Positions 41,125-48,075 of a DNA stretch of 64,000 nt are shown here, in pieces. The notes below the pieces were generated by a model. It was not told the origin of the DNA, ran no database searches, and saw nothing but the letters and a program-made list of their open reading frames with translations. The stretch comes from Bifidobacterium merycicum DSM 6492 (GTDB taxonomy: Bacteria; Actinomycetota; Actinomycetes; Actinomycetales; Bifidobacteriaceae): the NCBI RefSeq assembly GCF_900129045.1, contig NZ_FQTX01000003.1, positions 186,001 through 250,000 of the forward strand. Reading direction: 5' to 3'. Position 1 is the first letter of the stretch, and every line of letters starts with the position of its first letter. The position numbers were made by a program, and so were the translations under genes.

Positions 41125-41222
41125 GGTTCCAGTGTACGCGAGCGCTTCACCCAAAGCGCGAAGCCACGTCGGCTACGCGTTTGCGACGGGAATCCCACAC
41201 ATGCACAGCCAGTTGCCCGATA

Positions 41223-42452
41223 TTACGAATCCATATTGGATTCGCGCGGAATGCACGCCTCCATGCTCCACCAACGAATTCCGTTCTCCTCGCGGACAAC
41301 GATCTGTAATTCTCCCCCACGTTCCGCAAGCTGCGCTCGAAACCGTGAAAGACCCGTACCTCCTGAAGCCGTATCAGCATTGACTGCATCGGCATCCCGC
41401 AATCTCACCACATATTTGTTAAGGAGCGCTTCGACCGTAAGCACATATCCGAACCGGGCATCGGCATGCTTAGATATATTCGCGCAGAGCTCTCTCACTA
41501 ATCCGATTAACAGCCGAACGATATCCGCATCGTCGTTCCCCGGAATCATCTCGGGAATCAGAATCGCACCTTCGTGTCCAGACAATTCCAAACGCGATTG
41601 CTGCGTACGTTCAATCTGATGAAGTTGCTTCAGAATCTCATCTCCCGCGATTCGGTCATCCGCTCTCCTCGATCCTCCCACGCTGACAATCGGCATATCC
41701 ATTATCCCGTCAAGACAACTCGCATCATCAAGCCGATCAATAAGGGCACGTGAATGATGCGCAGCATCATCAAGACAACCAATCGCCTCGGATATGCACG
41801 TGGAATCACCGCACTGCGACCGCTGAAGTAGCAGCAAAGCATCCGTAACATCATTGGCGATATAGTCATGCGCATATGAGCGATCTCAAGATTCATAGTG
41901 CGGCGTTGCACCATGTCGATGAGTTCCGTTTGACGTCGTCCCTGACGAACGAAACCTCCCACTACAGCAGACAGGACAAGCAACGCAAGCAAAACGAACA
42001 AGCTCTGAGAGAAACCAGCACTCGCCGAAAAGGATTCCCCTCCGATTGCCGGCAGTAGCCAACTCATTCCCGCCACTACAACCGAAGACGTCACTCCATA
42101 CTCCAAATGGGAATGACCCAATATTCCGACCGCCATCATGCATGACACCAAGAATTCATCAGGCAAAGCACCCCCATAACCCACATGGGAAAAGCGAAAT
42201 ACACCAAATGGCAAGAATCGCCCAACTGCCAGCCTTGGGAAGAAGCACAACCGTTCCCAGCGACACCAGCGACGCACCAACCAGCAGTGCGTCGCCTAAG
42301 TTTCCTCTGGTATTTGGCTGCAGCATAATATCGGCGAGTGCGCAACAATGAATCAGCAAGCATACTGTAACCAAAGGCAATACACCTTTTCGGCCGTGAA
42401 GAGCCGTGCTGATGCTACTGCTTCCGGAACACCGCCGTTTGCTACGCAACAC
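41223..42452 (-). pseudogene. Sensor histidine kinase (LuxR-partner type), frameshifted
   Basis: A membrane N-terminus starts at 42452 (MLRSKRRCSGSSSISTALHG, several TM segments). It leaves frame near 42175-42195 to continue as VGYGGALPDEFLVSCMMAVG and LVLSAVVGGFVRQGRRQTEL. At 41868-41873 one C has been lost from the H box: the other frame reads HDYIANDVTDALLLLQRSQC directly. The C-terminal ATPase keeps ELCANISKHADARFGY (N box) and GGTGLSRFRAQLAERGG (G box). It would pair with the response regulator just upstream on the same strand. Signal sensed unknown. Confidence 0.8.
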
Positions 42453-42500
42453 AGTTCATCCCTCTTGCTGGCATAATCATTTCATTATTCCGCATCGGAT

Positions 42501-43192
42501 TCAACGATGAATAAGATGCCGTTGCAAACAAATTCGAATGGCATCCACACGTCTGCTTACGCCAAGTTTCCGAGAAGCGTGATTAACATGTGACAGCACT
42601 ATCCCGCATGAAATATGCAACTTACCACTAATCTCCTTGGTAGTAAGGCCACGCGCATACAAGCCGAGTATCTCCAGTTCCCGTCCGGAAAAACCCCGCG
42701 GTATCATCCGGTACAGTATGCAGACGCGCATACGCTTCCTTCGCAGAAGGAAAATCACCAGGGCATTCCGCATGATTTCCGGACGCAACCGCATGTATCG
42801 CCTTCATGAAGGCAGGGGAGAAAACATCCTGCTTGGAGAATAGCCCCTGGGCTCACGCTGCGGCAAGCTGCTGCTGATATTCGTTCAATGAGTATGAGCT
42901 CACCCCGATGATACCAATCGATGAATCATGACGCCTGATTTGACGGCAAACATCGACGCCTGAAATACCGTTCAGCGCAAGATCCAAAATAAGGACATCA
43001 GGCACGCGATGACGAAGAGATATTTCGTTCAAGCAACACCCGTTCCAGGGTTCGTTGCGCAGTCAGATCAGTCCAAGCGATTCGTATCGAGCCGTCCTCA
43101 TGCTGCAACATCAACGACATCATTTCCAACGCACATGCGTCGTTATCGAGAATCCCCACGTTGATATGCCACTCACCCCGACCCTCATTCAT
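42501..43192 (-). pseudogene. LuxR/NarL-type response regulator, decayed
   Basis: The start MNEGRGEWHINVGILDNDAC begins a receiver domain, which leaves frame near 43003-43020 and resumes as HRVPDVLILDLALNGISGVD (phospho-acceptor Asp region). A TGA at 42853-42855 replaces a glycine in QQQLAAA-stop-AQGLFSKQD. A further shift near 42690-42697 (A/C run) is needed to enter the GerE helix-turn-helix FSGRELEILGLYARGLTTKE and ASRKLGVSRRVDAIRIC. At least two frameshifts and one nonsense codon make function very unlikely. It lies 48 bases before the equally broken sensor kinase. Confidence 0.8.
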
Positions 43193-43246
43193 GCTCCATA
43201 TCATAACGCCCATAGCGCTCTCAGAGGAGCTGCATGCCATCTCCAT
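43156..43246. repeat. 5' leader repeat, copy A (upstream of response regulator)
   Basis: About 90 bp around the start of the response-regulator pseudogene closely resembles 44158-44252, in the same orientation. Shared blocks include TTGATATGCC, CTCACCC, CATATCATAACGC and TGCATGC. Both encode a (E/G)xxHINV start on the minus strand. Indicates duplication of a promoter/translation-start cassette. Confidence 0.65.
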
Positions 43247-43362
43247 TTTTTCTGTAATAACGCTTGCGATTTCAAGGAGAAAATCTCAAACTTGCATCAT
43301 GCCCCAATGAAGCGAGCACAATAAAGCACTGACAAATGGAAACGAGATGATGGTGAGAGGCA

Positions 43363-43785
43363 ATGATTCGGAAAACCATTTGGTGGATTACGTATTTTTG
43401 CACCGTAGCGGCAATTATATGCGGACTTGAGATCCTAACCGGACTTCCTGCGCAAGTGCAGGTATCCCTGCCTTTGGGAACGCACCTATGGACTGCATTA
43501 TGGTGCGCTTTGGGAATGATGATCATCGTTTTCGTGCGCCTGTCAAGGGGGTATCCGCTGCTATTCGTCGTGTGCTCCACGGCTATCTGCACTTTGGACT
43601 GGCTTGTCCTTGGACTGAAATATTCGCACATCGCCGTGGCCGGCCTGCTCTCGACTCCCAATGTTGAAATCATCAGCAATGTTCTCAATCTCATTGCGAT
43701 TATTGTGCTTACCGTCTCATGGCCTCGCTCGGACAGCGGAAAAGACGGGAATCGATACGGTGAAGAAGATCCCGGAGTCGTGTGA
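43363..43785 (+). CDS. Small integral membrane protein, unknown
   Basis: 140 residues from MIRKTIWWITYFCTVAAIIC, with GAGAGGC close to the ATG. Four hydrophobic helices are visible: ~7-27, 44-60, 66-88 and 105-121, followed by a charged tail (WPRSDSGKDGNRYGEEDPG). It is intact, unlike its neighbours, and the only plus-strand gene in the decayed island. No family was recognised. It could be an immunity- or sensor-type accessory of the lost two-component system; that is speculation. Confidence 0.6.
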   Translation: MIRKTIWWITYFCTVAAIICGLEILTGLPAQVQVSLPLGTHLWTALWCALGMMIIVFVRLSRGYPLLFVVCSTAICTLDWLVLGLKYSHIAVAGLLSTPNVEIISNVLNLIAIIVLTVSWPRSDSGKDGNRYGEEDPGVV

Positions 43786-43855
43786 TTCTGTTTCCATATG
43801 ATGCGCAGACCGGCAGGTTACGCAACGTTCCGATGAAGTCAAAGGCGTCCTGCGC

Positions 43856-44020
43856 TCAAACCAATCTGACGAACATGCTGTCGGAACCGGGAACGTCGCG
43901 GAAGCCAAAATGCTGGTAAAAGCCGCGCGAGACATCATCATAAGGATTAACGACTAGCGCATGAAAAACCTTCAAGCGCCTCGTCAGAATTCAGCCTCCG
44001 CAGTTCAAGAAATCCCGCTT
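43856..44020 (-). pseudogene. GNAT acetyltransferase (TacA-type toxin) C-terminal remnant
   Basis: Only the end of the fold survives: LKVFHALVVNPYDDVSRGFY followed by QHFGFRDVPGSDSMFVRLV and a stop at 43856. FYxxFGF plus a final MxxRL is the C-terminal signature of GNAT toxins that acetylate aminoacyl-tRNA. A stop (43991-43993) closes the frame upstream, and the acetyl-CoA-binding region is missing. It lies directly downstream of an antitoxin-like remnant, the usual gene order for such pairs. Confidence 0.5.
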
Positions 44021-44023
44021 CGG

Positions 44024-44194
44024 CTACGCCCATTGAGGTTCTCTCCGCATAAGATCTTTCATCTCAGCCGGAACAGACTCGTCGAGTGCGCGAAGAAACG
44101 CCTCGAACGACTCGTTCTCAAGCTTGGGGGCGGAGCTCCCCTCTACGGCAGTAGTCTCCACATTGATATGCCGCTCACCCGTACTCATATTCAT
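44024..44194 (-). pseudogene. DUF1778-like antitoxin remnant
   Basis: The C-terminal part, LENESFEAFLRALDESVPAE then MKDLMRREPQWA, matches the toxin-neutralising tail of DUF1778 antitoxins (FxxaLdxPxp...LxxLlxrxpxw). The N-terminal ribbon-helix-helix is absent; instead the ORF begins with MNMSTGERHINV, which resembles the start of the response-regulator pseudogene (MNEGRGEWHINV). So the present ORF is probably a rearranged fragment. A new small protein cannot be excluded. Confidence 0.45.
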
Positions 44195-44252
44195 GCCCCA
44201 TATCATAACGCATAACGCTCACGAAGGTATTGCATGCACTGTCTCCAACGAG
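44158..44252. repeat. 5' leader repeat, copy B (upstream of antitoxin remnant)
   Basis: Second copy of the leader seen at 43156-43246, about 1 kb away in the same orientation, by eye roughly three quarters identical with a few small gaps. It supplies the start of the antitoxin-like remnant. Confidence 0.65.
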
Positions 44253-44447
44253 GCAACCATCCAAGTTGTCTGGACTTTATCGCCAGCCCACACGCAGACC
44301 AGCATGCGGATAGGCTTACCGGCTTGTTCCGCGGGTTTCGTAAGATTGAACAACGCGTGTGGCCGCCCGCGGAGTCGTTTTGGACCGGCTGGTCGACCTC
44401 AAGCGTGAAATCATACGAAACCGTTCCAGCACAAGCGAGAGGTTGTT

Positions 44448-45542
44448 ATGTCCGAAAAGATTAAGGTCGGCATTCTCGGAGCTACGGGCATGGTCGGGCA
44501 GCGCTTCGTCACGCTGCTTGAGAACCATCCGTGGTTCGAATTGGTCACCCTTGCCGCGTCCGCGCACAGCGCCGGCAAGACTTATGAAGAGGCCATCGGC
44601 GGTCGCTGGAAGATGGAAACGCCGATGCCCGAGTTCGTCAAGAACATGGTCGTCAAGAATGTGGCCGACGTGGAGGACGTGGTCAAGGACGTCGATTTCG
44701 TGTTCTCCGCGGTGAACATGCCGAAGGCCGAGATCCGCGCCATCGAAGAGGAGTACGCGAAGACCGAAACCCCGGTCGTGTCCAACAACAGCGCCCACCG
44801 CTGGACCCCGGACGTACCGATGGTCGTGCCGGAGATCAACCCGCAGCACTATGAGGTCATCGAGCATCAGCGCAAGCGTCTCGGCACCACGCACGGTTTC
44901 ATCGCCGTCAAGCCGAACTGCTCCATCCAGGCGTACACCCCGGCTCTGGCCGCATGGCAGGAATTCGAGCCGCGCGAAGTCGTGGTGAGCACCTATCAGG
45001 CTATTTCCGGCGCCGGCAAGACGTTCAACGACTGGCCGGAAATGCTGGGCAACATCATTCCGTTCATCTCCGGCGAAGAGGAGAAGTCCGAGAAGGAGCC
45101 GCTGAAGGTTTTCGGCCACGTGGACGAAGCCAAGGGCGAGATCGTGCCGTTCGACGGCCCGCTGAAGATCACGTCGCAGTGCATCCGCGTGCCCGTGCTC
45201 AACGGTCACACCGCCACCGTATTCATCAACTTCGGCAAGAACCCCACCAAGGACGAGCTCATCGACCGTCTCGTCAACTACACGAGCAAGGCCGCCGAAC
45301 TGGGCCTGCCGCATGCTCCGAAGCACTTCATCCAGTATCTGACCGAGGATGACCGTCCGCAGGTCAAGCTGGATGTGGATTACGAGGGTGGCATGGGCGT
45401 TTCCATCGGCCGTCTGCGCGAGGATTCCATCTTTGATTGGAAGTTCGTGGGTCTGGCCCACAACACCCTGCGCGGTGCCGCCGGCGGCGCTCTGGAAAGC
45501 GCGGAAATGCTCAAGGCATTGGGTTACATCACCAAGAAGTGA
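44448..45542 (+). CDS. asd: Aspartate-semialdehyde dehydrogenase (archaeal/fungal-type)
   Basis: 364 residues. NADP fold VGILGATGMVGQRFVTLLEN, the catalytic cysteine in VKPNCSIQAYTPAL near residue 157, and the histidine region in ISGAGKTFNDWPEM and LNGHTATVFINF. The HPWFELVTLAAS and HSAGKTYEEA segments are those of the archaeal/fungal branch rather than the E. coli branch. It reduces aspartyl phosphate to the semialdehyde for lysine, threonine and methionine. GAGAGGTT precedes the ATG. Converges with the split aspartokinase that makes its substrate. Confidence 0.95.
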   Translation: MSEKIKVGILGATGMVGQRFVTLLENHPWFELVTLAASAHSAGKTYEEAIGGRWKMETPMPEFVKNMVVKNVADVEDVVKDVDFVFSAVNMPKAEIRAIEEEYAKTETPVVSNNSAHRWTPDVPMVVPEINPQHYEVIEHQRKRLGTTHGFIAVKPNCSIQAYTPALAAWQEFEPREVVVSTYQAISGAGKTFNDWPEMLGNIIPFISGEEEKSEKEPLKVFGHVDEAKGEIVPFDGPLKITSQCIRVPVLNGHTATVFINFGKNPTKDELIDRLVNYTSKAAELGLPHAPKHFIQYLTEDDRPQVKLDVDYEGGMGVSIGRLREDSIFDWKFVGLAHNTLRGAAGGALESAEMLKALGYITKK

Positions 45543-45604
45543 CGCGCATGGGCGCGGTGACGCGCTGCGGATGACGTGGCATGCGCCCGCATCCATATGT
45601 CGGC

Positions 45605-45643
45605 GGAGGCCGGGTCGGGAAACCGATCCGGCCTCCGTTTTTG
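45605..45643 (+). terminator. asd terminator
   Basis: 14-bp stem GGAGGCCGGGTCGG / CCGATCCGGCCTCC (one G-T) with a GAAA loop, then GTTTTTG, 62 bases after the asd stop. Confidence 0.9.
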
Positions 45644-45736
45644 CGCTTATATGGCTGATGCCGTGCAGCACAGCTTGTGGGGAGGCGCGATACGAAAAAA
45701 CAGTGCGCAGCATGATGCGCGAATACGAAAATATGC

Positions 45737-45768
45737 AAACGCACAAACGCACAAACGCACAAACATGC
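45737..45768. repeat. 8-bp tandem repeat AAACGCAC x3
   Basis: Three exact copies of AAACGCAC (45737-45760) followed by a degenerate fourth, in the convergent region between asd and the ACT-domain gene. The 303-base gap otherwise holds only the two terminators. Confidence 0.85.
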
Positions 45769-45781
45769 TTACATAACACTT

Positions 45782-45816
45782 GAGGCGGGCCCACGCGCTT
45801 GCGTGGAACCCGCCTC
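45782..45816 (-). terminator. Terminator of the aspartokinase operon
   Basis: GAGGCGGG-C-CCACGC pairs with GCGTGG-AA-CCCGCCTC around a 4-base loop, 30 bases after the ACT-domain gene stop on the minus strand. Confidence 0.75.
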
Positions 45817-45845
45817 ATGCGGAAAACGTCGAGTCGGAACCCGAA

Positions 45846-46409
45846 TCAGCGACCGGTGCCGCCGTACACCACGGCTTCCACCTGGTCGGTGTCAAGACCG
45901 TACGCGGTGTGCAGCGCCTTGACGGCGTCGTTGAGCTGATCCAACGGCACCAGGGCGGCGATGCGAATCTCGGACGTGGAGATAATCAGCACGTTGATGC
46001 CCTTCTCGCTCAGCGCGTTGAAGAACTTGGCGGCCAAGCCGGAATGGGTCTTCATGCCGACGCCCACCACGGCGACCTTGCCCACGTTGGTGTCGATATC
46101 GAAGGACTTGTAGCCGAGCACGTCGTGTCTTTCGATGAGGATCTCACGAACCTGCTTGACCGCAGCTTCAGGCACGGTGAAGGAAATGTCGGCGGTGCCG
46201 ACGGACGCGCCCGCCTGCACGATCATGTCGACGTTCACGCCGGCCATGGCCAGCTCGGTGAACACCTTGGCGGCCATACCGGGCTCGTTCGGCACGCCAC
46301 GCACCGTGGCCAGAGCCTCGCTGCGGTCGTGGGCCACACCGGAGATGACCGGCGCCTCCGGTCCGAGGTCGGGGAACAGGTCACCCATGGATTCGTTCTT
46401 ATCGCTCAT
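45846..46409 (-). CDS. Aspartokinase regulatory (ACT-domain) subunit
   Basis: 187 residues with two ACT domains: ATVRGVPNEPGMAAKVFTEL with MAGVNVDMIVQAG (~35-65), and VAVVGVGMKTHSGLAAKFFN with EKGINVLIISTSEIRIAALV (~110-155). These correspond to the C-terminal half of a normal aspartokinase and bind lysine and/or threonine for feedback control. It follows the catalytic ORF by 45 bases, with its own ATG and a GAGA-type ribosome site. The equivalent polypeptide in Corynebacterium is also made separately, but there from an internal start inside lysC. Confidence 0.88.
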   Translation of the reverse strand: MSDKNESMGDLFPDLGPEAPVISGVAHDRSEALATVRGVPNEPGMAAKVFTELAMAGVNVDMIVQAGASVGTADISFTVPEAAVKQVREILIERHDVLGYKSFDIDTNVGKVAVVGVGMKTHSGLAAKFFNALSEKGINVLIISTSEIRIAALVPLDQLNDAVKALHTAYGLDTDQVEAVVYGGTGR

Positions 46410-46454
46410 GTTCTCTTGCTTTCGCTTCTGTTGGGATGGGAGTGGTTTCGTTGA

Positions 46455-47219
46455 CTAGTCGAGGTTCGGCAGCGTGCGCGGATCCACGCCGTTCGGCACG
46501 ACCAGCGTGCCGGTCCTATGGGAGAAGGACGAACGCACGTGCAGCGGCATGTTGAAACGCTGGGCGTATTCGACGCAGCGCAGCGCAAGCACCTTCGAAC
46601 CGCATGCGGCCATTTCGAGAATCGACTCGTAGTCGATGCACGGAATGCGCTTGGCGGTCGGGACGATACGCGGATCGGCGGTGAACACGCCATCCACATC
46701 GGTGTAGATCTCGCACATGTCGGCGTCAAGCGCGACGGCCAAGGCGACCGCGGACGTGTCGGAACCGCCACGGCCGAGCGTGGTGGCGTCACCATTGGCG
46801 TTGATGCCTTGGAAGCCGGCCACGATCGCCACGTCACCCTCGTCGAGCGCATGCTTGACACGGTCGGGCTTCACGGACTTGATATGCGCGGCACCATAAC
46901 GCGCATCAGTGAAGAAGCCAGCCTGCTGACCGGTGAAGGAGTGCGCGTTGGCACCTTCGGCGTGGATGGCCATGGCGAGCAGGCTCATGGAAATACGCTC
47001 GCCGGCGGTCATCAGCATATCCATCTCACGCTCGGGCGGGTTGGAATCAATGCTGAGGGCCTGATCGATGAGGTCATCGGTGGTGTCGCCCATGGCCGAA
47101 ACGACCACGGCGACGGAATTGCCCTTCTTTTTCGTCTCCACAACACGGCGGGCGACGCGCTTGATGGATTCGGCGTCGGCCACGGAGGAGCCGCCGTATT
47201 TCTGCACGATGAGAGCCAC
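46455..47219 (-). CDS. lysC: Aspartokinase catalytic subunit
   Basis: 254 residues starting at GTG ([20 protein letters not shown]), with AGGACAACT upstream; the frame runs on to 47273 but the family start is here. Contains KYGGSSV, the [14 protein letters not shown] helix, [22 protein letters not shown] and [16 protein letters not shown]. It phosphorylates aspartate, the first step to lysine, threonine and methionine. It stops after [18 protein letters not shown], where full-length enzymes continue into ACT domains; those are in the next ORF. Confidence 0.93.
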   Translation of the reverse strand: MALIVQKYGGSSVADAESIKRVARRVVETKKKGNSVAVVVSAMGDTTDDLIDQALSIDSNPPEREMDMLMTAGERISMSLLAMAIHAEGANAHSFTGQQAGFFTDARYGAAHIKSVKPDRVKHALDEGDVAIVAGFQGINANGDATTLGRGGSDTSAVALAVALDADMCEIYTDVDGVFTADPRIVPTAKRIPCIDYESILEMAACGSKVLALRCVEYAQRFNMPLHVRSSFSHRTGTLVVPNGVDPRTLPNLD

Positions 47220-47365
47220 AGTTGTCCTATCCTCTATCTCAAAAGTTTCAAACCTGCGTCTCATAGTACGCAAGTGTGACGATTATATGGAGGGGCATAT
47301 TACCGTTGACTGCCCCGTTCACGATTTGGGACGCCGAAACGGGGCGGTTTCGGCCGCGCGGATGC

Positions 47366-47397
47366 CGGTTCAGGCTTCGGTTCAGGCTTCGGTTCAG
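47366..47397. repeat. 12-bp tandem repeat CGGTTCAGGCTT
   Basis: Two exact 12-bp copies and an 8-bp partial third, in the ~250-base region between aspartokinase and recR. The similar GATCAGGTTCCGATCAGGCTT follows near 47455-47478 at the recR stop. Confidence 0.85.
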
Positions 47398-47469
47398 TGG
47401 CCGAGGCGGGCTGTCGGACGGGTACGACCGGCACCGCTTGGTACCACCTGACCGCCGATCAGGTTCCGA

Positions 47470-48072
47470 TCAGGCTTCGCGCCTGCCGGACAGCGCACGC
47501 CCGAGCGTGATTTCGTCGGCGTATTCGAGATCGCTGCCCACCGGCAGACCGCTGGCCAGTCGCGTCACCTTCAATCCGACCTGACTGAGCAGACGGCTCA
47601 GATAACTGGTGGTCGCCTCGCCCTCGATATTCGGGTCGAGTGCGAGGATCACCTCCTTGACTTCACCGTCCCCCAGTCGTTCCAGCAGTTTCGCGATGTT
47701 CAGGTCGCTCGGGCCCACATTCGCCATGGGGTTGATGGCACCGCCGAGCACGTGGTACAGGCCGTGGTATTCGCGGGTGCGTTCGATGCTCATCACATCC
47801 TTGGGCTCTTCGACCACACAGATCATGCTGCGGTCGCGGCGCGGGTCGGAACAAATCGGGCACGGTGATTTTTCGCACACGTTGCCGCATACTTCACAGA
47901 ATTTCACCTTCGCCTTGACCTCGGCGATGGCGTCGGCCAAGTCAGCCGCCTCACGTTCGTCACTGCCGAGGATGTAGAAGGCGATGCGCTGGGCGCCTTT
48001 CGGTCCGATGCCGGGCAGTTTGGAAAACGCGTCGATTAACCGTTGGATCGCCCCATCGTAGGCCAATGCCAT
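47470..48072 (-). CDS. recR: Recombination mediator protein RecR
   Basis: 200 residues, normal length. N-terminal HhH ([17 protein letters not shown]), zinc finger [16 protein letters not shown] (~58-73), and the Toprim domain with [15 protein letters not shown] and [15 protein letters not shown]. It loads RecA on gapped DNA with RecO. It follows dnaX by three bases, the usual dnaX-recR pairing. Confidence 0.97.
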   Translation of the reverse strand: MALAYDGAIQRLIDAFSKLPGIGPKGAQRIAFYILGSDEREAADLADAIAEVKAKVKFCEVCGNVCEKSPCPICSDPRRDRSMICVVEEPKDVMSIERTREYHGLYHVLGGAINPMANVGPSDLNIAKLLERLGDGEVKEVILALDPNIEGEATTSYLSRLLSQVGLKVTRLASGLPVGSDLEYADEITLGRALSGRREA

Positions 48073-48075
48073 GCG

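Noticed and set aside
43717..43941. 74-codon minus-strand ORF as a gene
   Set aside because: Its translation is not protein-like; the recognisable GNAT tail lies in another frame of the same strand.
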